Shown: positions 24,341 through 36,643 of the stretch, in pieces | Layout of the letters: the number at the start of each line of letters is the position of its first letter | How positions within the stretch are numbered: the first letter of the stretch is position 1 | NCBI RefSeq assembly: GCF_030272615.1 | Contig: NC_081414.1 | Span: 7,077,001 to 7,141,000, forward strand | Reading direction: 5' to 3' | DNA from: Cryptomeria japonica | Taxonomy: Eukaryota > Streptophyta > Pinopsida > Cupressales > Cupressaceae | DNA: 64,000 bases | Translations under genes and position numbers: made by a program | The notes under the pieces: generated by a model | The model's input: the letters and a program-made list of their open reading frames with translations, nothing else | What the model was told of the DNA's origin: nothing | Databases searched by the model: none

Positions 24341-24352
24341 ATCTCCCCCTTT
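24341..24352 (-). other. Polypurine tract of the Sirevirus-like fossil
   Basis: On the minus strand this reads AAAGGGGGAGAT and touches the LTR start TGTTGCATATTTG. It is preceded by CCATCGATGACAA, giving the Sirevirus-style layout in which a TTGTCAT-type stretch leads into a G-rich tract. Confidence 0.78.
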
Positions 24353-24599
24353 GTCATCGATGGCAACACTTGCACATCTATACAATGTACTTCTCTCTCT
24401 TTGACATAAAAGACAAAGGGAAACGATATTCACCATGTTATCTGTGTACATTTGTAACTCCCCCTATCAATAACAATCACCCAACACTCAAAATAAAAAA
24501 GATCAGCTTGTATATATGTACCTTAAAAAATAGATCATCCAAAAATTGTCCAAGAAGCTAGAAAACTCTATGCTTTATTACCAGGCTAAACATCTTTGA

Positions 24600-27240
24600 A
24601 TTGTTTCTTTAATTCCATAAGAGACTAATCCTATGAACGAATAGTAGCAGAAAGGATTATGCTATGACACTCACATTCAAGACACAATTTAGTACAACAT
24701 CAAAAATATCAAAATTCTGCAAACTTTGGTCAACCTTTTCAGCATCGACAAGCAACTTGATAAAAGAAGAGATTCACAATTCCACAAGATATTTAAGAGC
24801 ACAAAACTATCCCTTGTACTCGTTTCTTTATCTTTGTTGTAAAGACAACTAAAAATAAAGTTCTTGAATCCTAGATCTCACATCACCATTACTGTCTCTA
24901 TAGATATCGAACAAGTAGGCTAACTCAATAAGATGAGACTCAATTGAGTCTATCTCTTCCTTAAACTTCTTAGCAAAAGTTTTCCTTAAACTTCTTAGCA
25001 AAAGTTGGCCACCTCAAACAATAGCAAGATAACCATGCAGCATCATCAACAACCTTTCTAAAACCATCCAAATAAATTTTGAGATTCTGAAGTGCCCTTC
25101 CAATTTTTTGTCATCTTGTCGGCCATATTCACTTCTATACAAGGTTCTTCTGAACTAATACTATTAGCACCCTCTGAAGCTATGCACTCAGTAAGAATAT
25201 CCACTAGTACTTCCAAAAATAGGTTAGCAACATCATTAGGAACAAGGTTGTTCTAGAGTAGATGTGTAGTCAATGCTTGCTCAATGACTTCACAATCCTA
25301 TGTAGGTACCGTAAGGTATAGATTACTAGCATACTTCAGACCATTAGGCCACCTAATCAAATCAAGCACTTTGTCAACTTCAAGAGAAATTTCCCCATAA
25401 TATTTAGGGGAGGTCACCAATTCATCAACATCCTCTTGCACAATAACCTTCTCTAGTTCACCTTCATCACTCTCCACAACTATAGTATCTACACTCTCCT
25501 TCTCAACTAGACTTAGAAGTTCATACTTTAAAAACATAGAAATAGTGGAAGATGCCTCTGTAGATGAAGTAAATAATATCCTGGTACTTCCTTTAGAAGT
25601 CATGCCAATATCACCTTCTACCTTTCCAACACAATTCTTCATAATCTTGTCAATGTTCCAAATCTTTTCTCACTCAAATCTTAAGACAAATTAAGATGAA
25701 TTTTTGCAATAGCCATACATTCATCTTCAAAAAAATTCACAAATAAGATTAGATACCCATGAAGTTTGCAACACTACTGCCTCCATAAAACAATTGTCCT
25801 TATCCACCATGAAAGTAATCTCATCTTTGTACCAATCCCTAACATTCAGAGAAATCCTAGTTTTGATAATATTTTCCTTTCAAAGATCCATGAAGAATTT
25901 GCAGCAAGCATCATTAATATCATCCAACTTATCTAAATATTCTTTAATTTGTGCACTATCTATCATATGTTTCTCCAAACAACATTCTCCTTTCCAGGCA
26001 TTGCATTCAGAAAATAGAATACCAAATAGACAATAAGAGAGCCATATTGAAAGGGGCACTTTTCAGCTTTGGTCATACAAAGATTGTCCAACAACTGATG
26101 CCTTAGGATTTTACACAAATCATGGTCCTTATTCTCCTTAGTCATTTGATAAGCAACATAGACTGTTGTCAAGGAGGAAGATCCTTCCCAGTTTCCGAAA
26201 TAGACTTTATATGAAATCCCATTGTCACATACCTTACACCCAAATTTACAATGCTATCAATTTAAAGGAACCACTTGTTAGATAACACTCCACTCAACTT
26301 ATTCCATTCTTCATTATTCATGGACTTCAAAATAGGAACCTTCCTAGCGGAGCATAGATCGATTACATCTCTTAGGGCTTCCTTAAAAATTATATACAAC
26401 TGATCCAACCACAATAAATCTTCATGCATTCTGCTCAAAAATAACTCTTATTGCTCCATTGAAAAACATAATAAAATCACTCCATGTATTTGACCCCATG
26501 TGCCCTAGACTGGTATATTTAGATTTAAGGTTTTGAGAGTCATTGGTTAGATGGGCTCTCCCAAAATCATTGATTTTGTTATGATCATATTCATCCAAAG
26601 GAACATGAATAATGTATATCTGCCTTATGAACAACTTTAGTGGGAACAAGAGAAAAAACATCAATAAGGTCTTCCATCGCGATAATAAATGAACGAGTTT
26701 CAAAAAATAGGTTGAGGCTCATCAAAAATACTAAGTGATGCAAGAGCATCCCCGGTTCTTGGCAATCTTGCATCAACCAAAGATATTTCTTTTTAGTTTG
26801 TTTCTATTTTGTAGTTTCAACATTTCTTTCTAAATTTTCTTGCATTTTCTCATTGGATCTTGCGAGGCTGCATTTTTCTTGTAATCATGATTATCTTCCT
26901 TATTCCTGAACCACGAAACGTTTGGATCTTTTTCCAACAAGTTATCGCTTCCGGATTCCGAGACAATTTTCTGGCATAGAACACTGGAACTGCTTGGACC
27001 TATTTGCTATTGGCAAATCTTGCAGATCCTTTTCATAGCTTGCTTAGCCTCAGTTCATTGATTCCAATGTTCGTTGGCGTGTGGCCGACCTTCCCTCTGA
27101 TCCCCACTTCTTCCTTTGGATTTTCATTGGCGGAGGCCAACCTGGTGGTTTTACACGTTTGATCTTGTTCTTCGGCATTTGATCCCTCTTGAGCCGACGC
27201 AGATATCTCTTGAGCATATAAATCAATGTAATTAAGAATC
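24600..27240 (-). mobile_element. Inner region of the Sirevirus-like fossil without recognisable pol; possible extra 3' reading-frame remains
   Basis: Several minus-strand frames occur (25298-25642, acidic; 25963-26172; 26422-26776; 27033-27242) but none shows integrase, RT or RNase H motifs. Sireviruses are known to carry an extra reading frame between pol and the 3' LTR, and this region sits in that place. That identity is inference from position. It may equally be unrelated DNA that replaced pol. Confidence 0.4.
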
Positions 27241-27839
27241 ATAACTAATTGGAGAGGAGAAAGAAGATATATCTTAATATTTAAAGGTCCGGAGCTAACT
27301 AATTATGTAATTGAGCATGTATGCAGCAGTCCAGTGAGCCAAATTCTCTAGCTCGGATGTTACTAGTCGTTTGTATTAAGTTTTAATGATCTAATTCATT
27401 CAGTTTTGCATTACCTCCATCATCTTGTCTTGCTTTTGTTTTGTTTACTCTTGTTGCATGGTCAGGATAGATATCTTTGAGGTCCCTCCTAGGTGTGACT
27501 GCACCACTCATAATCTTGGAATTAGCCATTAGAAAAGAACAATCTCAGAAATACCTTTGGTGAACTGCAACAATACTTTCACTCCTTTTCAAATTTAACA
27601 ACTCCTCAAATGCAAATGCATGAAATGAAATCGAGAAAACAATATATATCCAACACTTAGGGTTTTTAAAATGTTCCAAAAAAAGTCGATACTTTGTACA
27701 CTCATAAACCAAAATAAATGTTTCAGATCAACAAATTCATACAAAATCCACCTGAATAAGCTTCATAACTTTTGTCATGCTAAAAACAATTCAGCAGCCG
27801 AACCATAAGGGGTCACAATAGATCTGTGTTAAGTTCTTC

Positions 27840-28935
27840 TCCTCAGATAATGCTATCTAAATTAGTTTCTGGAAGAGGGGTCGACACCCACAGTAGGTGC
27901 GAGTTCATCTTCAATCTTCTTTGCAACTTTATCTTCTAATTTCTTTACCCAAGTCATCTTTATTTTCTCCTTCTCCTCATTGATATCATTTTTTTTTTTC
28001 TAGATCATTAGTCTTTTCATTCCTTTTTCTGTAGAATTTATCAATATTTCCCATTTCATTACAATTATAACATATTGGATTTCATTACAGTCCACTTTCA
28101 TTCATTCTACTAATGCCACTTCTTTTTAATCTCCCATTTGTCTTGCACTCAACACCTTTGTGCCCATATACATTGCAAGCATAACAATAGCCAATGAGAG
28201 GATTAATATCCCTACCAAAACTTGCTTCTCCATAACTATTCCAATTCATCCTACTTCTGCATTCACTTTCCTTGTGCCCAAACCTATTGCAATAGAAACA
28301 CTAACCATTAAATGTTTAATTTTTAATCTGACTCCTACATTCACTAGCTTTATGTCCAAATTTGTTACATGTAAAATGGTTACCACTAAAAGATGAGGAA
28401 TACCTGGATAGAGCAGGAGGAGGTCTCCTAAATTTATTCAAGTTTTGAAAGCTTTGATATGAAATAAGGTCTTTCTGATCTTTAGAATCCTTCAATTCAT
28501 CCTTGACCTTTTCCATTCCTTTGTCCTTTTAAGATGTCTTGAATTCACCATTTCAAATCCAAGTCCATCTTTCTCTTTAAATTTTGTTTTTAAGAACTGA
28601 TCATTACATCAAGCACCTCATTGCCACCTTTGAGTTTTAGACCATTATATATATGATCCTTTGCATCTTTTAGTTTCTTCTTAAGCTTGGTCACTTCTTA
28701 TTTAAGACTGGAGTATTATTTAGTTTTCTCATCAAGCTTCATTCCAAAATCATCAATAACCTTCTTTCCTTTATCAAGCAAACTTATCAAGTAAGAAATA
28801 TTTTCTACTACCTTCTTGTGTTTTTCTTTGCTTTCATCTAAGTCTGCCATAGTGGATCTTAACTCTCCTTCCATATCAACAACACCATCAACATCATCCC
28901 AATCACTATGACCCATAGCATCAATGTCATTCAAT
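27840..28935 (-). mobile_element. gag region of the Sirevirus-like fossil with several zinc knuckles
   Basis: Minus-strand frames include FTCNKFGHKASECRS (28316-28516), CFYCNRFGHKESECRS (about 28250-28310) and YCYACNVYGHKGVECK (about 28140-28190), then YNCNEMGNIDKF at about 28040-28080. These are a row of three or four Cys-Cys-His-Cys knuckles, as in copia gag proteins with repeated knuckles. A coiled, charged stretch (LDESKEKHKKVVENISY) lies upstream at 28716-28934. Broken. Confidence 0.72.
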
Positions 28936-29006
28936 TCTTATTCGAATATAATGTTCAAAATCCCAAATCTACCTCAATGGCTAAACTGTCTCTTTAGGAA
29001 CCAAAA

Positions 29007-29017
29007 CTCTGATACCA
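29007..29017 (-). other. Primer-binding site of the Sirevirus-like fossil (initiator Met tRNA)
   Basis: The minus strand reads TGGTATCAGAG, the standard copia PBS complementary to initiator methionine tRNA, two bases from the LTR edge at 29020. Confidence 0.85.
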
Positions 29018-29019
29018 AT

Positions 29020-30285
29020 TGTTGAACACTACCAAATGTTGAGAGGGGGGTGAATCAACATATACAAAAACTTGATCAAAATCATTTAATCCAATCAGGC
29101 TTCATAACATCATTCATCGCATATGCATGCAAGCAAATAATGGAAACAATAAACTCGTCCACACAAAAACATCAAAAAATTTACATGGAAAACCTAAACT
29201 GGAAAAAATTATGATGAGAATCAAACTCACAATACATGTATTAAATGTTTACAATGATTTATGCCATAGGCCAAGGACCTCACTACGCTGGACTTGCAAG
29301 CTAAGGCACACAACCTTGGGGAAAATTACAAAGAGAACTTGCACAATTGAAGACCACTTCTCCATGGTAAGATACAAACTACTTGTCAAGATACAACAAA
29401 GATAAGAAATTGAAATTTAAGAAGATAGCATCTACCAATATGTAGGTAACAATCCACAACTCAATACTCATTTGTTTCAACTTCCAGTACTGCATTGCAT
29501 CACATTCGGACCTCTGCACCTCTTCACATTAGCTTCGCATATCACACATCACTTCAAAATTGCATCATGCTCTAATCTATATCAATCACACTTTTTATCC
29601 ATATCATCATTACTCAATTAATTTGTCTTTTATATATCAACTGGATCTTCAATATCCTCTATAAGGTCAGTTTTGTATAGATGTAGCATGTATATGTGTC
29701 ATTGACCCAAAAACAATCTATACAACTTATGTGGAAGACAAAAGTGACGTGTAAAGACTTACACTAAGTTAGCAAACCTTCCAAATATCTCCAAAAAGGT
29801 TCTACACTTCACCACATACAACCGTTTGGACCAAAGCACATAAATCAGCTCATACCAATCTGTATTTCCCAAATACTTTTAATCCGAACCAAAAATAGAA
29901 CTTGCAAACAATTGCGTAGGAAACATAAAGTGCCAGTGAACAAGAATCAACATTCTACAACACCATTAGGGTACTAAAAAGTTGAGGAATGTAGCACATT
30001 CCTCTACAACATCCTGTAACGACATTATCCTTGAACATAGACATAAAATAACTCTTGCAACAAAATCATCTATCCACTTGAAGAAATATAAGGACCAATA
30101 TTTCATAATCATTCCTCTACAATACATACATACTAGTAATACATATTATGTACAATCACAAACCACCAGACCATGCTACAATATATCAGAGCAATCACTT
30201 GAAATAGCTATATAGTTTCTGGACCAAAGAGAAAGCCACCAGTCCTCCAAAAACACAACATATCAACTATATTTGTCATCCAAAA
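29020..30285 (-). repeat. Right (5') LTR of the Sirevirus-like fossil, outer part lost
   Basis: Starts TGTTGAACAC next to the PBS and matches the left LTR at 23500-24045, then is cut at about 30285 where a plus-strand gypsy fragment begins. The segment 29375-30110 has no match in the left LTR. Confidence 0.75.
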
Positions 30286-30566
30286 CACATTGATCCAGAT
30301 TGTTTCAAAGGAAGGTATCTGGATTGATCTAGAAAGGATAAAGGTCATCCTTGGAACTACTTATCTTTCCTTCAAATAGGATTGGTGTTAAGTCTTTCTT
30401 TAGACAAAACAATTTTTTGAGGAATTTTGAACCTGGTTTCTTAGAAATCACTAGGCACACTGCAAACATGATGAAAGAGAAGCAATCCTTAAAATGGAGT
30501 GAGCCCAATAATAAATATTTTGATGATATTAAAGGAGAAATATCTAAAGCACCAATGTTAGGATAG
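30286..30566 (+). mobile_element. Small Ty3/gypsy RT-RNase H junction fragment
   Basis: Plus-strand reading gives SKEGIWIDLERIKVIL near 30310-30350 and FLRNFEPGFLEITR then SLKWSEPNNKYFDDIKGEI and SKAPML at 30414-30560. These match the end of gypsy RT and the connection domain that leads to RNase H. Both sides are cut, by the Sirevirus-like LTR on the left and the inverted arm at 30567 on the right. Broken. Confidence 0.75.
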
Positions 30567-31078
30567 AAAAAGGCTTAGAAGAGGATAAGCGAATTAATAA
30601 ACAAATAAACATTTATTCAATTAGTAGAAGAAAAAAGGATAAATAAATAACTATATTTATTTATTTAATTAGGCTAGCATAATTTTAGGTGTCTACATTT
30701 TTCCCCTCTTTGAGACAATGTAGTTTATCGTGTTGTTTCAAAGATGATTAAAACATAGTGGCTAGGATAGGGATAAGGATTAGAAGCATGATGCCCTAGT
30801 CATGGGATGTATGATAAGTTTGTAGGATGATGCCCCCTTGAGAGGACATATGGGTTAGGAGAACACATGTGTGCTCTCGACAAGAAAGATCGAGGATAAG
30901 GCTAGAAGAAAATGAAAGAGGTGATGAAGGGGGTATGGATAAGGAGATGGTAAATCGATGGCCATAGAGGTGGTTTGGATGAGATTGGATATGAGAGATA
31001 GAGATGAATGAGAGTGATGAACCCTTGCGCTATATCATCATTGAGCTTATTATGGCAATCGGATGCAAGTATCTAGAT
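30567..31078 (-). repeat. Left inverted arm: LTR start, PPT and 3' internal end of an LTR element (minus)
   Basis: The reverse complement of this block matches 38195-38760 along its whole length, by eye about 88-90%. It contains an LTR start TGTAGACACC (minus strand, ending at 30697) preceded by the A/G-rich tract AAAGAGGGGAAAAA (30698-30711). So it is the 3' end of an LTR element pointing left. The LTR itself is cut at 30567. No coding match. Confidence 0.85.
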
Positions 31079-31095
31079 CAAACCTATTGAATGTG

Positions 31096-34000
31096 TGAAT
31101 GGTATCATTTGCTTTATTTCATGATTTTCCATATTTTATGGTTCTTCATTGATGTTGTGTTGGATTTCATTATAGATCTAGGGTTTGTGTGGTTGAATTT
31201 GGTTAGGATTTACAATATTGAGGAGTTCAAAAACAACATAGACGTTTTGGCATGCCTAGTGGAACTAGGATTTCTATTAGATTTGTATTTTTACAAGTTT
31301 TTCTCACCCTATATTGTTGTTTTATAAAAATATATGGAGACTAACATTTTGCAGCTAGGGTTGGAGATACACGCTTAAGGTTTTGGAAACATTTGATCAT
31401 ATCTCACAAAAAAAATGAAAAAAAAATTGTGCACATTTCAAATGATATAACGAGTTCTTAGACAAAAAATTAGAATTTTGGATTAGTTTTGAAGTATTTA
31501 TAAAAAAAAAAAAAATTCCTAAAAAATAATTTTGGGAGCAAATAAGTGAATGTTTCAGATTTTATTATATTTATGGAAAGATATCGTAATTCTAGAGGGG
31601 GTTTGTTCTTTGTGCTTTTAATTTCTATGAAAAATAGCTAGCCAAAAATCAAATCTTTGATTATTAGGGTTTCGCAATGATTTGATAATATCTCACAAAT
31701 GGCTATGAATTTGTGCACAAAATGTTTTTTGAAGTTAGGAATGGTATATGGAGATTTCAATCCAAAAAATTAAATTTTTTGGATCATTATTTAATTTATA
31801 ATTTTTTTGTTATTTTTCATAAAAAATTAATTTGGCAAGAAAATCAATGAATTTTTTGAATTTTCTTATATTTTTGGAAATATCTTGAAATTTTAAAGGG
31901 GGTATGTTCTTTTTTCTTTTAATTTTGATGAATAATAATTCGTTAAAAAATAGATCTATAAAAATTAGGGTTTTTCTTTAAATCTACTTTCAAGGGCTCA
32001 AATCAAGGTGCTTTTCCAAATGCAATGTCCCCTTTTGGGATTGTCCTAAATTTTGCCCTTGTAGATATCAAACTCTACTCATTTTCACCCTTATTAATTC
32101 TGATATTAGATATTGATCCATTGACTTTCTTGTCTTCTTTGATCTTAGGATGATTCCTACAATTCCCCCTTCTCAATTAAATTAATCTCTTATTTATATC
32201 TTCATTTGTGGGAAGTCACACCTCTTCATAAGAAATGAGTCATCACTCTTCATTGTTGCCCATTGAGAATTATAAATTATTCTCCAAATTGATCTCCCTT
32301 GGATGTCCTCAAATGAGACTTTCCCCATTTTATATCCTCCAATGTGAGGGACAGTCATACCCCTTCACCATGTTTGCCTCTTTGCAAGGGTCACAACCTT
32401 TCATAATTACCACTCTTTGAAAGAGACAAACCTTCATCATTAATGCTTATTGAAGAAACCAATTTCTTATTTTCTTCTCATTCCTCTTACACATCTTCTA
32501 TTCTTTCATTCTTTCTTCCTCCATCCTTCTCCCCCTTTAAAATGAAGTTCTCTCCTCCCCTTTTTATCTCATGTTTGAGGGAGTCACATCTTTTCATCTC
32601 ATGCCTTTTGACCATTCATTCTACTTAACTAAATTTTAGTTATGGTTATGTTTAATTTGATTCTTTTATATTTTTAGTTTGAATTTTATATTTTTTTATG
32701 CTTTTCCATTTTAATTTTATTATTAGTATTTATTAAATCTTATTTCAAAAAGGGGGCATTACACTAAAAAATTTACATTTTTAGAAAGCTCTCAAAATTT
32801 TAGCAGGGGTTTTTTCTTTGAGGTTCGATTTTTGGAGTAAAAATCATTGCAAAAAAATCAAATCATGTTGACTAGGTCAAAATGAAAAAAAAATTAAAAA
32901 ATGATAATTTTGTGATAAGCTTATAATTTATTTGCATATATCTTATTGCTTATAGGATTTCATTATCATCATTGAAATTGATTTCTCATTATCTCTAATA
33001 TCATAAGGAATATATTTGTGACATAACATTTTTTTGCTTTGGCTATCATTTTTGGCATGTTCTCACAAACAATTTGAGGATGATAAAAAGCTTGCTTGGA
33101 GCTCATGATTGGATGAAGGGGTTCAACACAAAACGAAAGAATTAAAATCAAGGTGCACTTGTTTTAAAACCGTCTCCTTTACATTTTGAAAAGTGCTCAT
33201 AATGTTTTCCATTCATCATAGAATCAATTCTTTCTTGCTTGATATGTCTTCCACATATCAAAAATGGGATTAAAATTAATCATACACATTTTGATTTTGT
33301 TTTAAAATAAACAAGTGCCTTTTCATCCTCAAAAATACTTATATATGATCTCCTCTTGCAACCCAGCGGTAACCTTGAGTGGTTAGAAGTAAGTGGCCTT
33401 ATTTTCTTTTTTTAGGAGGTTTTCCTAGAGAAGTGATCACTCTAGGGGACGACATCAACTCCAATGTTCCAATAGAGTATAAATAGCGAGGGTGAATTTA
33501 AAGACACACCTCTTGGAAGTAAAATACATTCAATTTGGGTTAAGCCTCTAAGAACTTTATACCTTAGAGAAGTAAAGATGAAGAGTGGGTTACCCTTTCC
33601 TCCCAGCTATTTGGAAATATTTATCTTTCATTTCACAGATTTAGGCCTCACAAACCCTTGTGGTATATAGGGGATACCCCTATTTGAGATTGTAAAGCAT
33701 ATAAATGAACCTTTTGGCCATCATTTCTTATGAATAGAAGGAGTGGCAATCCCACTTGAGTAGGCTTGTTGGCGTGTCTTATGTGCTTGAATGTTTAGAC
33801 CACCTTTCCCACTTGAAACCGAAAGAGGACACATCATCCAAATTGAGCCATAGGTTTCTCTTTTTGCATTTATTTCTTGTGTGTTTTCAAATTTAATCAA
33901 AAATCCAAAAAGGAAAAACATTTCAAAAAATAAATAAAAATAAATAAATAATCTTTTGCCAAAAACACCTCCTCCACAAGCACATACAACCCAAACTCAA

Positions 34001-34150
34001 AATTCAAGGATTGGTTTCAAAAAATGGTTATTTAAGTTAAAGCGTCTAAGGCAAGATCCCCAAAATCACTCACATTTTTCCAAACAATAAATATTCAAAA
34101 TACCTTCTAGAATACACTTACAAGAGAGGAAGAAAGTTTACACCTTTGGG
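31096..34150. other. AT-rich non-coding stretch with 289-bp tandem repeat and a TATA box
   Basis: No gene is seen. It contains diverged tandem repeats (see 31380-31965), a C/T-rich region at 32150-32640, and a strong TATA box GTATAAATAGC at about 33477-33487 followed by a plausible transcribed leader. It probably represents the LTR or leader region of the plus-strand gag-bearing element that follows. No PBS could be picked out with confidence. Confidence 0.45.
31380..31965. repeat. Diverged 289-bp tandem repeat, two copies plus a distant partial copy
   Basis: Copy 1 begins near 31380 and copy 2 near 31669; landmarks such as TTTGAT(C/A)ATATCTCAC occur at 31392 and 31681, a spacing of 289. Each unit ends with a GGGGG(T)-TTGTTCTTT-like segment and a TGAAAAATAG or TGAATAATAA segment. 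A partial third copy is seen at about 32763-32880. Similarity is modest, roughly 70%. Confidence 0.65.
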
Positions 34151-34202
34151 TGAACCAATTTAATCAACATTACAAAAGCTAGTTGCTAGTAAGCTCATTA
34201 CC

Positions 34203-36375
34203 TTGCCCAAAAATAGACCTTTTGAACCTCGAATCAAACCATCGTGGTGGAATGATAATGAATTTTATAAATACCATAGAAGCCATGGACATAAAACTTC
34301 TAATTGCTCGATATTGAAACACCTCGTTCAAGATCTTATTGATCAAGGTGACTTTACTATTGAAGAAAACCTAAATAATTCACCTAATGAGGAATTAGGC
34401 ATGTGTCAAGATACTCCTTCCAAGCATGATCAAAATCATATACCTATGTCTAGCAATGGCTCATCCCAAAATAAAGCTTCCATCTATCCCATTATCCCCT
34501 CATCTCCTAAAGCTTTACAACATCAATCCCCACCATCTCCATCAAAAAATGCATCCAATGATGACAAATTTCAAGTTTACCCTCAAGGGTTATCCACAAT
34601 AGAAATCCAAGCTAATTCACTTCTTGATCCCACCCATGATTCAAAAATCCTAGAACCAATGCCATATGCTCCACCTCCAATCAAACCCACTCAAGGGAGT
34701 CTCATTCAAGATCCAGTCCTATAATTCCAAAACATGGACTTCATCCATGAATCCCCCATTCATATCCAAACTCATACCCCATGTCAAGAGGATAATCCAA
34801 AGTATGAAGAAACAAGTCCTAAAATGATTCAAGATCAAGATCCAAAATCTTTTCCATCCCATCCATTTTTTTACCAAGATCCCATCTCCCTAGAATATCA
34901 TGGTGATCCACTTTTAGCTTTTATTTCCATTCATAAGGATCCCACCATACCTTTTTACTCCACCCAAGATGATCCCCTTCCATCTCAAGAACAAAGTATC
35001 CTTCCAAGTACCACTCATAAGCTACTTCCTAAGAAATATCATGTTACCCCTTCCATCCTTTCCAATGATCTTATTGAAAATTAAGAGAAAAACATCATTT
35101 CCACTCCATCCAATGATCCTCTTCCATGTCAAGATGAAAGTATACCTTCATCTCCTTGTCATAATCTTCCATATCCTCCTCAAGATCTTATCATCCCTCC
35201 TAATCCCCCTCATGATCCTAATCCTCCTCAAAATCCCATCACCCATATCCAAGCTATTCACAAACCTCTTACTTATCAAATGGGTTCTTCCACTTTCATC
35301 CAATCCCGTTTACTTCATGAGCTTGCCCTTCCATACATACCATATCCTCCTCAAAATGGACTTGCATTATGTTTCAAAAGCAGCTTCTTATTGCTAAAAA
35401 GATTTTTCAAATTATGCATTACCAAGGAAAAGGATTAGACATCCATGAACAAGGTATATTTGAACCCCTTCATATAAAAGGAAATCCAAATGGTCATCGC
35501 CTTGGGTACATAACTCACTCTAAATATGTTAGTATCCATTCTAAATCCCACATTCCTCCATCTAAAACCAAATATGCACATCCCCCTTTATCCCTTCCAT
35601 CCATCTTAGGTTTGTATACCCCAAAACCAAAGCCTTCATTCCTTCCATCCATCTTGGGTCCTCATATCCCTCCATCCACTATTCATATCACCTCTAGCTC
35701 AAAATCCCCTTACCCTACCATAAATCAAGGTCAACAAAGGCACACATGCTTGAGATCCCTCCAACCATCTACTTACATGAACTCATCCAAAATACCTCCA
35801 TATCACTCTTATCCACCCATCACTCCCAATACCCTTGGAAGCAATTTGGATGTCAAGCATACAGTTCATAAGTTCAAAAATCCACATATATTCAAAAATC
35901 AACATGTCCCATCTAAAAGACATGCAAAAACAAAGCAAAAAGTGATCCAAAATAAAAAAGAAAAGCCACAAATGCCCAACAAGCAAAAAGAAAAATAAAA
36001 AACCATGTGGATTCCTAAGTTGCTCATAGAAGCAATGCATTCCAAAGAACCAAAAAAGAAAGAAAAACAAAAAACCATATGGATTCCCCGATTGCTCATA
36101 AAAGACATTATCCAAAGGAAAAATCAAAATTGGCATCCAAGGGCTTCCTTCACTCCTCCATATAAACATCTCCCAAAACTCACTAGCCTAAATTCTCCAT
36201 CATCACCTCCATCCATTTTAGGTCTTTATGTCCTGAAATCCAAATCCACTTCTCCATCAAAATCTCAAAATCCAAAATCCATTTTTCCTTCATCACTCTA
36301 CCACCCCTCAAGGTGTGTGTCAAAGTGGATCTTGCCAACATTTCCATCCATCCCTCACATCCAATCCTTTGCATA
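34203..36375 (+). mobile_element. gag-like reading frame of a large LTR element lacking visible pol (plus strand)
   Basis: The frame at 34203-34724 starts with a block PSWWNDNEFYKYHRSHGHKT followed by SNCSILKHLVQDLIDQGDF. This is the C-x(2)-H or Y-x-YHR-x(2)-GH-x-T-x(2)-C-x(2)-LK knuckle found at the end of some plant gypsy gag proteins. The rest, continuing through adjoining frames to about 36375, is very rich in Pro, Ser, His and Lys with repeated PSILG(L/P)(Y/H) motifs. No protease, RT or integrase follows. Non-autonomous plant LTR elements carrying only gag are known, and this fits that type. Broken in several places. Confidence 0.6.
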
Positions 36376-36576
36376 AATCCTTAACCCTTCCATCTAATCA
36401 TCCATTTCATCTCCCTTTACTGTCACCCTACCAATGTGTTTGAGTGTAATTTCAATAGCCATGGTCCATTGTAGCACATATGTCAGGGGTACCATCCAAA
36501 TAATTAGATACTTGAGTCCTTTTCCATCTTCTTACATGCATCCATTATCTTCAAAAAAGTAAAAAAAATAAAAAGT

Positions 36577-36578
<2 letters not shown>

Positions 36579-36640
<62 letters not shown>
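36579..36640. repeat. (AT)31 microsatellite
   Basis: A pure alternating AT run of 62 bp follows a short A-rich stretch. A shorter TA run lies at about 37599-37617. Such a pure run is probably variable between individuals. Confidence 0.97.

Positions 36641-36643
<3 letters not shown>

Larger units (their letters stand above)
23500..30285 (-). mobile_element. Ty1/copia fossil, Sirevirus (Maximus/SIRE)-like, minus strand
   Basis: Right to left: 5' LTR (29020-30285, outer part lost), PBS (29007-29017), gag with CCHC knuckles (about 27840-28930), a long region without recognisable pol (24600-27800), PPT (24341-24352), and 3' LTR (23500-24340). The sequence at the PPT, GGGGGAGAT preceded by a TCGATGACAAA stretch, is the context seen before the 3' LTR of Sireviruses, which is the main reason for the lineage call. 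It interrupts the gag of the gypsy fossil ending at 23495. Broken many times; the two LTRs differ strongly by eye (clearly above 10%) so the insertion is old. Confidence 0.75.

Noticed and set aside
35783-36169. Minus-strand frame of 128 codons rich in Phe and Trp
   Set aside because: It is the antisense shadow of the Lys/Pro-rich gag-like tail read on the plus strand and has no domain.
36579-36640. AT run considered as a replication origin or matrix-attachment site
   Set aside because: A pure dinucleotide run is adequately explained as a microsatellite; no supporting motifs nearby.
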